Source: Strongylocentrotus droebachiensis (lineage: Eukaryota > Echinodermata > Echinoidea > Camarodonta > Strongylocentrotidae). From it: a stretch of 64,000 bases of DNA. The notes beneath the pieces are model-generated. The model was not told the DNA's origin, did no database searches, and was given only the letters and a program-made list of their open reading frames with translations. This document shows positions 51,059 to 63,324 of the stretch, one piece after another (position 1 is the first letter of the stretch; each line of letters begins with the position of its first letter). Position numbers and translations under genes: made by a program. The stretch is taken from contig JAVYIG010000041.1 in assembly GCA_035222895.1 (NCBI GenBank), positions 806,001-870,000 of the forward strand, given 5' to 3'.

Positions 51059-51797
51059 CGGCATTGCCAATTTGTACATTCTGTAAATCATACTCTTTCC
51101 AACATATTCTATACTTCAATTTTCTTTCTAATATCACATGTAGTAGGTGAGTGAGGCCAGATATATTTTGAATGTAGTGACTAAAAGCTGGAATTCATGC
51201 AAGGCATGTTGTTGTTTTCTGAATTTATTATGGATACAAAGATTTTATTTCCTTCTTATTTCAAATAGTGGATTTTTTTTTAATTAAGTATTCAAAACAA
51301 GATAAATACATGTAGGGTGAAAATAACTGCTCACATCCTTCAAAATATCACTAGCAGACTTCAATCTGATACTAGATAACTTGTTTTGGGGGTTATTAAT
51401 GATGACAAATATTGAACGTTTCTTCAGACACCTATTATTTGCAATGCAGGGTGCAACATAAAAGTTCTAGGTGGGAAAGGGTAAAGCACTTACCGGTAGT
51501 CGTAGTGGTCTTAATCTGGGTTTAATTGCAAGCCTCTAAAAGTGTCTGATGATACACATGCAGGTTTTTTTAAGCAAACTAAGTTCTTTTGCTTTCCAGT
51601 AAGTATTTTCAATCTGAAATGTATGGCCAGATTGAGCCAATGATTCAGAAACATACAATATTTTAGCACCCAGTATGCTAAAGAGAGGGGCATGAGAGAG
51701 GGATGTGAGGGGGTATAGGAGAGAGAGAAAGAATGTAAGGAAGAGACAACATTTGCACATTGCTTTTCCAATATCTTATGTGGCTTATATGTCTTAA

Positions 51798-52607
51798 AGG
51801 GATCCCGTAACTTTGTCTCAGATTCTGAAACAAAATCCTGGATTTAGCTCATGCTGCAATGAAAATTATAAACTTTTAGGTCAGTCAGAAATTCCATGAC
51901 TTTTACAAGCCGATTGCCTGTCTGATTATCAAGATATTAATGATTGGATTTACACATTTTGAAAACCGTTCAGTGAACGGTTTTCAAAATTTGTAATTCC
52001 AATCATGAAGTTCCTGACTGACCTAAAGGTTTATAATTATAATTGCAGCATGAGCTATCAAGGATTATTTCTTAAAGGTATTACAAAGTTTTGGTATGGG
52101 GTCATGAATTTGGTTCAAATTAACATATTGGAAGCATATGCGTTCCTACAATATTCATTGATCGTTGTCCTGGTTGAAATCGAGTCTAAAGTTATGAAAT
52201 TATAAATAATAAACTCTTTATGTTGTATAGCTCCCTCTCAAGGTCAAGATATCAATTTAGCTATGAAACAATGTTTCTTGACTAATCGACCGATTAGCTA
52301 TTCCCGTTTGGAAATTATATATCACAACTACATATCCTGAGATTTTCATGGTCGCAGCTACCATTGTACGGCCGTAGTCGCTATTTGAAATTTATCAAAA
52401 TTTACCTGGAGCACCGGTAAATTTTTATATTCAATTTTTCTCGAAAACAGAAGTGTTTTAGGGGTTAATTTTTTTAGTGCTTATAATACATCCACAGGGG
52501 CATCCAAATATATCAAAGTTGTAAAGATTCACTATCTACCCAATTTTCAAAATTTCCCAAAACTTTGTATTACCTTTAAGGATCTAAGACAAAGTTACCG
52601 GATCCCT
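51798..52607. mobile_element. TTAA-flanked palindromic MITE, interrupted by another
   Basis: Left terminus AGGGATCCCGTAACTTTGTCT and right terminus AGACAAAGTTACCGGATCCCT are inverted repeats, each next to TTAA (51794-51797 and 52608-52611). The arms continue inward through CTCATGCTGCAAT and TTTAGGTCAGTCAG to a central palindrome at 51957-51989 with 16-bp perfect arms. The original element was a ~300-bp hairpin; a second element (52076-52575) now splits its right arm. TTAA duplications occur with piggyBac and Kolobok transposases. Confidence 0.85.
52076..52575. mobile_element. Nested TTAA-flanked MITE
   Basis: Termini AGGTATTACAAAGTTTTGG and CCAAAACTTTGTATTACCT are inverted repeats. TTAA lies immediately outside at 52072-52075 and 52576-52579. 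It is 500 bp with no coding frame and is inserted in the right arm of the palindromic element. Confidence 0.85.
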
Positions 52608-53517
52608 TTAAATCCATTTGAACTATGGTAATTCATCCAGACATCAGCTTCGTTACAACAGCAAAAAAGTGAGAGAAAAAACTTACATTTTGTAGCACAC
52701 TGTATGCTGTACCGTTACGTTTCATTTATCAACCATAGCTATAAACTTCAATACTGGACATATGATACCAGTTGTGGGTTATCAATATCAGTGACATGGG
52801 GGTCCTACTACAGCACACTCGTTCAAAATAGACTTGTATGCCCAACATTCCCTGTATGCTTAATGTGTTTTTTACATGTTTTGCACATGTATTGATGAAA
52901 GAACAGTGTGGTTCCGAGGGGTTTTAATTAAAGGCACACTGCCATACTTGTAGCTACTTGCTCCCTCTATATAGAAAACTTCCCCAATCGGTGCCTGTTG
53001 GTCCCCCATGATCCTCTTTTTCTTATGTTAAATGAGAGCTGAGTTAATGAGATAGCCACCTGTCACAGTGTCAGTGACCTCGATGGCTCTCTGTGTGGTC
53101 TAATCCCTTCTGGCCCAGTAGTGGTGACGGTCTTTAACATGGAAGAATGAGAGGTTTGAATTTTAGACATTTAGGTTGGGACCACCATGAAAGAAATACA
53201 AAGAGGTAGGAGAAAGAGGGAAAGAGAGACAAGCAGAGAGATGTGGCTGTAATGTTATACCAGGGTACCACTACCAGTTAAGTAATCTTCCCAGTCATCA
53301 ACTTGGTAATGCCAGCTGACAGCTGAGGAAATTTTATGAAATGAATGGACTTTCGCTTCAACTAAAATATATGTCGAGGGGTCAGTGACACAAAGACGCT
53401 ACTCCCATTTTGGCCATTTTGAGAAAAAGTGGTTCATATGTCGCTGAGCACTTGGGCCAGAGTTGAGTCCGTTTCACTAGCCATAGAGTACTGAAGCTGT
53501 GTATCATAAAAATCTAG

Positions 53518-53832
53518 TTTTAGAATTTCTATTAAGAAAAATTCATTTTCCGAAAGAGCATCAAAAATAATGTCTAAATGTCGAAAGCCAGTTGAATATG
53601 TTAAGTATTGGCCGAGATATGACCATCTGAATAAAAAGATTTCCTATAAGGAGCTCAGTGTTATATTGCTCTCGCTCGTAAAGTTATGAACCAGAGCAAA
53701 ATAACACAGCTCCTTAAAGGAAATCTTTTTATTCAGATGGTCATATCTCAGCCAATACTTAGTATATTCAATTGGCTTTCGACATTTGGACTTTCGGAAA
53801 ATGAAGAAAAAAATGAAGAAATTCTAAAAATA
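53518..53832. repeat. Long foldback (inverted repeat) with ~130-bp arms
   Basis: Left arm 53518-53665 and right arm about 53697-53832 are inverted copies with a ~30-nt loop. Shared phrases include GATATGACCATCTGAATAAA against TTTATTCAGATGGTCATATC, and CTTTCGACATTT. A transcript could fold into a long hairpin. It is absent from the compact relative at 39811-40067. Confidence 0.85.
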
Positions 53833-53891
53833 ATTTTTGATGTCACACTTCACCACTCCATTGACTTCAATGGGGTGTTGGGTGGAGTTAA

Positions 53892-54438
53892 AGGGATAGT
53901 TGAGTTATGTTGCAGAGGGGCTACACAAAATAATTTTTTGTGAGATAATGAAAAACTGACTGTCAAATTTGAAAGAACATACAATTTAAACAACAAAATC
54001 ATCTGTTTGATCAAAATCGGTTTAGAGACGGCTGAAATATTCACACCGGTAAATATAACGATTTCTAATACGTGTGTACCACCACAAATATTAGATAATT
54101 TGAACCAGCCATTGAAAAAACAAAATAGTGCCTTTTACGTTGCATTTCAGCCAATGCCGATGTTGGCTTTTTCGTTTTGGTTATATTACGCACTATCAGC
54201 AGGCCCATGTATTGTTATCATTTATTAATTAATTAACTGTCACTGTATATATTTTTTTAAGTGGAGCTGAATTGGTATGATCGCATTGGCTAAATTTCTC
54301 ACATTTTGGTGTCTAAAATTACCCTCTTCGCAATTTTAGGTCCTAAAAGGGCACTAGAAATGTCATAGATAAGAATAAGAGCAACAACAATGCACATTGA
54401 AGGCATTTGCGATCTGAAAACAGAACTCAACTATCCCT
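53892..54438. mobile_element. TTAA-flanked MITE
   Basis: Termini AGGGATAGTTGAGTT and AACTCAACTATCCCT are inverted repeats, with TTAA outside (53888-53891 and 54439-54442). It is 547 bp. In the compact relative the corresponding site reads GGTGGAGTTTAGTCTTTG without this insert. Confidence 0.85.
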
Positions 54439-54829
54439 TTAAGTATTTGTGTTTCCTGGAAAGCCCACATTTTTCTGAACATTTTGATCATCAAATACTA
54501 ATTTTGGCAAAATACGTAGTTGCGTCTTTGTGTCACTGAACCCTTGATGTGTAGTTTTAGTCGACAAAGGAACAAATTTATATTTTGTACAGGATGCTGT
54601 GGAAAGCACAAATAAATACAAATGAGATTTAGAAAATATAACTTAGGCCACTTTTTTACAACACATCCAAATAAAGACTACCGGCACTCACTATGGCAAT
54701 CGTAAAGTTGCCATTTCGTCTTATATCAATCACAAGGGCTCATATTCTTTTCAATTCTCAAACTTTCACTGCTTTACTCCTCTAGTTCTTGTAGATAATT
54801 TGCAATATCTTTAACTTTTGCAATCTTAA

Positions 54830-55190
54830 AGGAGTTTAAAAGAAAATCCAACCTTGATAGCAATTTACTCTACAGAAAAGCAGAAAAAGTTTAGAATTTT
54901 GAAAGTTGAAATCAATATCCAATATATATTTTTAGTAGTGCTCCAAAGGTCAAAAAGAAAATCAGAAATGAGTTTTGTATGTACACCTACGCGAGTTGTT
55001 TGGTACTACACTGTACATCTACGTCACTGAGCAAATAGTAGTCATTTCACATTTCAAAAATTCTAAACTTTCATAATACACTGTACATGTATTGGTCCGA
55101 TAACTAATATATTTCAAACTTTTCGCTATTCTGTTTCTCTTATTTTTCTGCTTCCATACCAATAAGTTATTACAAGTGTTGGATTGCCCT
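54830..55190. mobile_element. Probable TTAA-flanked MITE, diverged
   Basis: Left AGGAGTTTAAAAGAAAATCC and right GTTGGATTGCCCT are imperfect inverted repeats beside TTAA (54826-54829 and 55191-55194). Inner matches AGTTTAGAATTTTGAAA and TTTCAAAAATTCTAAACTTT support a former hairpin. Confidence 0.6.
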
Positions 55191-55194
55191 TTAA

Positions 55195-57153
55195 TAATAA
55201 AGCCACTTATCTTTCATGATTCATGCTTTTTTCACATCTCACACAATGCTTAATTAACGAGGCAGTCTTCATAATGCATTCATATTAAAATCAATTTACT
55301 TTCTTCCTGTCAAATATCTACTTGTAGTTGCAAAAATCGCCATTTCAACAATCACCAGAGATAAGATTGCATGTCGTCAACTTCATATCAATCTCAGAAC
55401 AGGTGAATGTTGCAGTTCATCACTAGGCAAATACAAGTTTATAATTTTGAATGCATTATGAAAATAGCCTATTCAGTCACCAAGTCCATGTATGATATTC
55501 ATGGCAAGAGGCATGATGTAATGCATGGCCCATTGATCTAATTCTTTGAAATTGACAGATTGAACTTGTATAAAAAATAAAACAAATCCGATTCAAATGG
55601 CAGCAAGGTAACCTTCAATAAATAATTGTCACAATGGTGAGGGATAACTAGTAGATGTGTTGGGATCATTGATTGAAGTTTTAAAGTCATTATTATCAAT
55701 TACCATCTTTATTCATTTTTTTAGGTTGCCACATCTCAATCAATGAGACATTGCCATTACTGTACGTGCATGTACCAGACTTAACAAAGAAACAAACGAG
55801 AGCAGAGTGATGTCTCTTTCCTTCACATCAATCACACATCCAGCATCATGTTTTCGAGAAAAACTGCTTCTGTACTTTGAAACAAATTAACAAGGAACGA
55901 GTGTTTGTCTTCCATTCTTTTAATCCAAGTGAAAAACAAGTTACCATACAAATTCTTGATCTACTAAAATACAATCCTGTTCATAAATCATTATTCAAAT
56001 ATAACTGGAGAATGTGACACAAATTATAAATGATAGATTACGTACACACGGAGTACAGATAATGACCTATGAATTGCAAATGTTCTCTCTCGTCATCCTT
56101 GAATGTGTAAATGAGATGTTTTGCACCAGTCTTCATGTGAATATAATCTGTGTCATATCCTGCATATTACATCAACACATTACATGTATAAAAATCTTCA
56201 GCATAATTACCAAAATAAAACCATGTACAAGAAAGCTTTAAAAAAAAAGAGAAATTTGAAGAGGGTAATGTTAACAATTAGCTCTCCAGATCACAAACAT
56301 TTTCAAATTCACCAAAAAGGTATCTTGTCAGAATGAAAGAACACATACAAAAATACACAAATTAGAACTCCACATTAACATTAAAGCAAAAAATAGAATT
56401 AAGGAATGCCTAAATATGAATTACAGAACCTTTGAATGACACAGTAAGGGGCTAAGAAGGGAAATGCTGTCTCTGCAGAGAGCGGACTGTTCAGGTTTTG
56501 CTCGAAAAGATATAAAGCTCTTTCATAGCAGTAGTACTAGAACTCTCTACACCAAACAAATTTCAAGAATTTCTACAATTTGAAAAGATACAATATACAA
56601 AGGGCATCATAAATGTACAAGTGTCATGCAGCTGATAATTCGACTCGGTGATATGTTATCCCTTCTCGAATCTAAGGATGCTGCAAGGCAACCATTAAAA
56701 TAGTAAAAATATTTAGATTTGTGTTCCTTCTTCAGGTTTGACTTCAAACATGCTGACAAAAATTAGTACCAATGGACTGTTGCTTACTCCTGACCTGTTC
56801 TAATTAGTGTTCTGCAGTAAAGAAGTTCAGGCCAAAGCCACCAACTAAAACTTTTAGACTTCTATCCCCAATTTTCTGAGAAGTCATCAAAAGGATATTT
56901 GGCAGCAATGGTTCAGACAACAGGTTAGACATTGAAGTACAGATCTACCTTATTATTTTCAACATGTTATAATGAATTATTTAATATGATGTAAAAAGCA
57001 ATGAGCCAAAGCGTTTTGAACTTCAGTCACTGATATGAATTGTCAATTTACAAAGTTCACAAAGTAAACAACTGTACATCTTTCAAATCTCTGCATTGAT
57101 AGATAAGACATCTACATTTGGCCAAACCATGACTTCCGTCTAACAAACCCAGT
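55195..57153. other. SRSF 3' UTR and intergenic DNA
   Basis: AT-rich with no supported exon. A minus-strand AATAAA near 55711 is one candidate poly(A) signal for the SR protein gene; the actual 3' end is not resolved. Confidence 0.5.
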
Positions 57154-60100
57154 CTAATCGTCATCTTGAGGGCTAGGAGATCTGGATCTTGACTTTCCCT
57201 TGTTGTTCTGCTCAATAGGTGAAGGGCTACGACTATTCCTGGGTGACTTGCTTCTTGAACGGCTACGGCTATCACGCTTCATTGGGCTGAGAGACCTACT
57301 CCTGCTCCTCTTTGGGCTCTTCCTGGGGCTCTTGCTTCGGCTCCTGGACTTGCGAGAACGGGATCGAGATCGAGACCTGCTGCGGGAGTGGCTTCGGGAT
57401 CTGCTTCGGGGAGATCTGGAGCGACGGCGAGAGCGAGAGCGAGACCTGGAGTGGCTCCTTGACCTTTGAAACAAATAATTATTATAATTTATCATCGTAT
57501 CATTAAAATACAAATTATGAAGCAATTTTCAAGACAGAATCCAAGAAATCACATGTATTCTTGGAAAAGAAATGTAGTCATAACTATAAATTTGGTCATA
57601 ACTCAGAACTAGCAGGTTGAATTTGCAAGGTGAAAAGATGATAAACAAAAAGCTGAAAATCACAAACTACTTGGGGAAACAGATAGCAAAAACATCAAGA
57701 TGTCTGGAAACTTTTCCTTCTACTGTTGACAAATGTTCTGACCCATGGGGTGTTCTAAAGAAAGATGATGAAGTTCTTACCTTCTCCTAGATGATGATGA
57801 GGGTCTGTCCTCCACCAACTTGATGCGACGTCCGTTGATTTCTGTTCCATCAAGCTTCTCAACTGCATTCTTCATGTCGCTGTATGTAGCAAACTCAACG
57901 ATTCTGTCAATGGAAAAGGAAAGAAAAGAACATACATGTATTGTCATTCTGTAAATTAAAGCTCTTTTTTGCTGATCATTTTACAATCAATATTCGCTTA
58001 TGCTTTTCTATACTTCAAATGGCTGTACAAGATTTAAAGATGGTCGTTGATTCATGACAAAATTGATTATTAGTGAACTCCTTTTTTGGAGGGGGAGGGG
58101 GGGGGGGTATTACCATGTGGGGGAAAAATTGCAAAAGGATTTCTTGATACGCTCCTGTAGTTCATCCCCTAGGCAAATTCAGAGGATGTATTCTTAAAAC
58201 ATATACTTGAGCGGATCCAATTTACCAATGATTTCACTGCTTCTCAAATTTGTGATATTCTACAATTAGTGATTTGTTACGATACAGATGGTTAAAAAAA
58301 ACTAAACATATAGTTATTATTTTCTGCATGGTCAGGCTATTCTAGGCTATTTATGTCGAAATGATATTCTACCCCACTTTAAACAATTAATTTGAATATT
58401 CATTGCACTTACCCTTCATTCTTGTGCTGCTTGTGGGCATCAGCAAAGGTGACTTCTCCTGCCTGTCTCATGTAGTCTTTCAAATCCTAGTCAAGTAAAA
58501 GAGTGGATAGGTAATTTAGGTATGGCAATAATGATCCATAAATGGTTAATTATTGGTCATATTTCACACTGCATCCATGACAGCATGCACAAATTAACGT
58601 ACACTTTCTATTATCTTTTGGGGAGTTGTGTAATAATCAACATGCACAGCATAAGCATCTTATCAATTTATCAAGTTTATTGTCAACAACAAAAACACAT
58701 CTTTTAGTGGTTAAAAACTTAAAGAAAAAGGAATATAAACTGGCCGATCCTAGTTGAGGATAGATGTATTGATAAGAGAGAATGTGAGTTTCATTAGTAA
58801 CAGATGGAGCCAGACGGGGAATATAAGACATCATCTCGGCAGATACGAGTCATCCAGCCATAGTCCGGGCATCAGTAGCATCCTGTTGCCGTCATGCCAT
58901 CGAAGACCACACCTGTTCTCGTCTGTTCGAAGGGACAACTGGTGAACATATATCTACTGCTTCCACTTAATTGATCATAATTTTTACATATGGAACACTA
59001 CACGCATTAGTGTGCCTTGCAAGAAGTATCGGGAAGTAAACCTTCCACAAAACATAGCTATTTTTTCTTTCTTATGATTAGAAAGTCAGTTGAATAATTA
59101 TCATCACCTTTTCTGCTCAATACTTTGGTTCTTTTACAAAAGTGTAGAGTGATAAAGTTCAATTCCATGGCATTCTGTCAGTAAAATGCTTTTAGCGAGT
59201 CCACACATTACAATGTGGGAGGCCATACACACCTTGACATTCTTGCAAGGCGCACACTTTGTAACAGGGGTAATTCAGTAGCTGCACATAAGACATACTA
59301 CTATACCTTCTACCACATGTGTCTGGTATTGCTCAGCGCGAAACAAGGCCTCTTTATACTAAGCACTGTAATCCAAGCCATAGAGAGGGAAGCGCCACCA
59401 GAGAGGGGAGCACCACCAGAGGGGCGGGGCAGCAAGCCAGCCAGATAGATAGATCACTTGACCACCGGCTGTCAGACCATCTCAACCAGACTTCTATACT
59501 TTTATCGCTCTAGGAACCAGCCATAGATGACAGCGGTGGTAAGACAGTGCTCAAAAAAGAGCACTGCTTTACAAAATCCCTCCCACCTTTTCCCCATTTT
59601 TTTTAAATTCCAGATCCAGAACTTGATCAAGAAAATTGATGAGAGCTTTTTTCCTCCTCCAAATAGCCAATAGCAAGCTTTAAATGCTTGCTAACAGGTG
59701 GCCGTCATCTGACTACAGGGGATGGCAGGAGCATGTACATCTCAAAGAGTGCGCAGTGCCAGATTTATGGTAGGCCAAGAGGGAACGTCCCCTAGGGGTT
59801 GTGGGGTGCTTCGTCTCGCTCAACCTTTCTCTTTAGAGACACACTTCAGCCAGACCTCGCGAGAGAGCCTGCACCTCACAGCCAAGCTTAGCCCACAGTC
59901 ATTAGCCAGTAATAAGAACCCTGACATCTCCAAAGTATTAAGAGTGCTGAAGAGAGGATAACATGGTAGCATAATTAAATTTACATCAATAACTCTTCAA
60001 TGGAAATTATTATTATTTAAGGATATTTTGTACGTAATGAAATGGAAAATAAAAGCACTCCCATGTTTTCCAAAAGACTTTAATAGATATATATAATTAG

Positions 60101-63100
60101 AGTTTGAATTCAAATAAGCAAATTGGACAATGGATACAGAGATTATTACAGAATTAACATGTTTGTCGATAGTGAAAATGTGAAAAATCTTTTACAATTT
60201 TCTTTAAGCCCTCTAGGTTCCTACCTGCCAGCTAACTCTGCTGGATAGATTCTCCACAACAATGCGAAATTCAGTCCTGACTGGGGGCCCATATCTGTAA
60301 AGGAAACAAACAAATTATATATTAGTGCCTCATTGCTACTTGGTTGTCAGCAGCAGGGCAACAAAAGTCTGTTCACTGCTTTTTACTGAATTTAATTGAA
60401 TTATCATTTTTGTATCAATTTTACAGAGCATCTCAGACAACAGCCCTCAACAGAAACAATACACATGAATAAAGAACCTGTAAAATACAATAGCTGTATT
60501 CAAACTGCACCTTGTGTCAATGGGGGAAAAAAAAATTTACAAGGAAATAATAAGCAGATATTCAGTTAAACTGACATGGACTACAAAGCATTCATATACA
60601 AAAATACAGTGGTGAACCAAAACAAACATGAGAAAACGGAATATTCAAAATAACCTAAGACGCAATGGTGTAATCAATATTTCGCAATTAACGTTAAGCC
60701 TGGTATTTAAAGGTACTATGTCCCATTTGCAGGCCAAAAAAATGAAAAAGTTAAATTCCAACTGCATTTGAAAGATAATACTAATTTAGAACTTCCCTAA
60801 AAAAGGTGGGGCTTGAAAATGTCTTCAAGTGGGAAAATAACGACTATTAGTTGTCAAATCGACTTTAGGGCTATAGAGCCCGAAAGTAATAGTCTTGATT
60901 TTCAGACAATTGTACCGAATGGTCATACGTTTTATGCTGCGCAAAGATTCAATCAGTTTAATCTTGGCCATCACAAGAAGTGGGTTATTGATGTAGACAA
61001 ATGCTCATGTACCCTTTACAACACTTTTCATGTATGTTATTACCAAAGAAGAAAAAAGGCCAGTCAGTCATTCAATAGTGTCTGACAGTGAAGTCTAGCA
61101 GGTAAACAGGTTTCCTTGCATAATTTGAATATGAGGACACTGCTAACGTTTAAATTTCACAGATAGGACATACATGACATATTCATAATTCCTGCAAAGT
61201 TCTAAAGAATTTGAGGTTGGCTGCAAAAGGGACATAGTACCTTTAAAGAGTATACTAGAAAACACACAAATATGGTTGTGACTAGATTGAACTAAATAAG
61301 AATATCAGTTTGTAAGACATCACCTTGAACACGTATTTAAGGAGGTCATTAGTATTAACAAATTATTTTCATGGATTTTTGACGACTTCTAGTCTCTGAT
61401 GAACATAATGTGAATTATACATGGCACAGATGCAATGCTTGAAGTAACAAGGAATATCCTATCAGAGCTAAAGCCCACCATATTTAAACACTGCGCCAAC
61501 GAGCATCTTTACATGCACTTGCATTAGTAGTAGCTATGTAAACAATGAAAAATTTAGTCCAAAGACACATGGATTTAACTGACGATCCATTCCATGATTG
61601 TACATTCATCATTTCCAAAACAGAATTACATTCTGCACATAATCATAAACAAGGTGGCTAGGTGTGGCTCAGTTGAAGTGAATCTGCAAGTTATCCTTTT
61701 TTTCCTGTAACTTTGGCTAAAAAAATTAAAAAATCTTGCCTTTGTGAACTCCTACTTCCTCCCCCACCTCCTCCTCCTCCGTCTCTTCCCCTTCCTCCAC
61801 CTCCTCCTCCTCCTCCGCCGCCGCCGCCTCCTTCTCCTCCAAACCTGTGATGTTGGAGTAAAGCATATTCATCCTGTAGATTCTGTACAATTGAAGACCA
61901 TTATATGTTTATTTGGTGATGAGAAATCGTTTGAGATGTAAGTTCCCTGCAAGAAAGCTAAATATAATAGAAATAAGGGGGTAATTGACCATTCAAGGCA
62001 AGAATTGGCTTTCTTGAGTCACTGTGCAAGATTTATAGCACTGGTGCACGCAATATTCCACGGGTACATGTAAAATCTTCTCAGCTGGGATTCATTTAAT
62101 AGAATATTGGGGCATTATAATATATTCAGGGCGTTATCAAAATATTGGATAAGTTTGAGGGCCACTAGCGAACAAATATTTAAAAATAATTAAGAATTAT
62201 CTAAGAAATAGAGACTTGAATAGTGCAACATGGCCACAATCACTTTTGTTTCAAGAGGGAAATGATTTTCATTAAAAGAATGTTTGATCTAGAGTTGACT
62301 GAATAAATCAATTGAAACACTTACAAGAAGCCAAAGAGGTTGAGCTATTTGATCCATGACCGCATATCTTGCTTTTCCTAACAGCACTTTGCGCCACTGG
62401 GACTTCAACCATTATATTCAATTAAATTGGAATTTACGATAAATGCTTTAATTCTTAGAGGTACGCTATCATTTGCATATATATATTGCCTTACACATGG
62501 GGGAAGCAATGTAAAATATCTGACAAGATGTTTCTAACTGAAATATTTAACTAATTTTTTTTCCCACATGGCTTATCTGATTATTTTTTTTCCAACATGG
62601 CTTATCTGATTATCTTTATTTACACATCATTTTTCTAATATCTTGTTATAAAAAATGTCATCTAACATAGTGTCTTCACCCGTCTTTTACCTTTAACAGC
62701 AAGAAGTGTACTAATAATAGCTAAATAATTTAATTCAATAAATGCTTAGATCACAACCTAAATGAGTCAATTGACTCTCTGAGGTGCAGTTTTTCTTTAA
62801 CTCAAGGACTATTGTAACCTGTCAAGGCAAATATTGTGCACCTTAATTCTGATAAAGACCCATTTAAGATCTGTGCTTCAACTTAAAAAAATAAAAAAAT
62901 AAAATTGAAGAGCGAAGGCAAGGCAAGAAGACAGCAAGCATATCAATACTCACTTGTCTCCCCTTCTTCGGTATCCATACCTGTATTCATCACGACCTCT
63001 GGCTGGTCCTCTCGCATGTTCAATAATCACCCTGCAAATAGCAAAAGTTTGATAAATTAATTTTTGCTCAAAAATTAAAAAAATAGAATACTCGGCAGTT

Positions 63101-63324
63101 CTGTATACTTGTTATAATGTAATACACATCATCTAAGTAAAGATTTATATACTGAAAGAGCTTATTTTACAATGCTTTTTTTTGCATAAAATACGGCCCT
63201 ACAGAAACATCAAGAGCAAAACAAAGACAAATTCTATGTGATGAATTCCATACCTTTCGCCAACTAGTTCTTTGCCATTCAGTTCATACACGGCATCATC
63301 AGCATCTCTGTAGTCTTCAAATTC
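57154..63324 (-). CDS. SRSF4/5/6-like: SR splicing factor of the SRSF4/5/6 (B52/SRp55) group, N-terminal exon missing
   Basis: Seven minus-strand exons: 63324-63254, 63031-62954, 61844-61740, 60294-60225, 58486-58413, 57903-57781 and 57463-57154. They join in frame to 276 residues plus stop. The first encodes the end of RRM1 ([20 protein letters not shown]) and continues [13 protein letters not shown] Gly-rich linker exon follows. RRM2 starts YGPPVRTEF and carries the SR-protein signature SWQDLKD, split between two exons, then [14 protein letters not shown]. The last exon is an RS domain of about 100 residues ending SPSPQDDD. The first ~25-30 residues with RNP2 lie beyond 64000. SR proteins bind exonic enhancers and recruit U1 and U2AF; phosphorylation of the RS domain controls location. 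The paralogue cannot be assigned; the Gly-rich hinge is most like insect B52. Confidence 0.95.
60711..61242. mobile_element. TTAA-flanked MITE in an SRSF intron, containing a 90-codon frame
   Basis: Termini AGGTACTATGTCCC and GGGACATAGTACCT are perfect inverted repeats next to TTAA (60707-60710 and 61243-61246). It is 532 bp. A plus-strand frame (60813-61085) reads [14 protein letters not shown] to SFNSV and is unrecognised. It lies between the Gly-rich exon and the RRM2 exon. Confidence 0.85.
61740..61844 (-). CDS. SRSF4/5/6-like: Gly-rich linker exon of the SR gene, with a GC donor
   Basis: The acceptor is CATCACAG|GTTTGG; the 5' splice site is CAAAG|GCAAGA, a GC donor. The 105-nt exon starts and ends in phase 2, so inclusion or skipping both keep frame. 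It completes Lys, then encodes F-G-G-E, a glycine run, R-G-R-D, more glycines and SRSSQ, joining R-YGPP of RRM2. Insect B52 has a Gly-rich linker ending RSSRYGPP at this place, from memory. On the sense strand the exon is GGA-repeat rich, which resembles SR-protein binding sites. It may be a cassette exon. Confidence 0.8.

Larger units (their letters stand above)
53378..54543. mobile_element. CAGTGACACAAAG inverted-repeat element, expanded copy
   Basis: Left end GGGGTCAGTGACACAAAGACG and right end CTTTGTGTCACTGAACCC. The flanking interior matches the compact copy at 39811-40067 through GGCCATTTTGAGAAAAAGTGG, TTCACTAGCCAT, TGTTGGGTGGAG and GTGTTTCCTGGAAAGCCC. Two blocks absent from the compact copy interrupt it: a foldback (about 53488-53875) and a TTAA-flanked MITE (53892-54438). 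Confidence 0.75.

Noticed and set aside
57200..57469. Plus-strand Leu/Arg/Asp-rich frame
   Set aside because: It is the antisense shadow of the RS domain exon.
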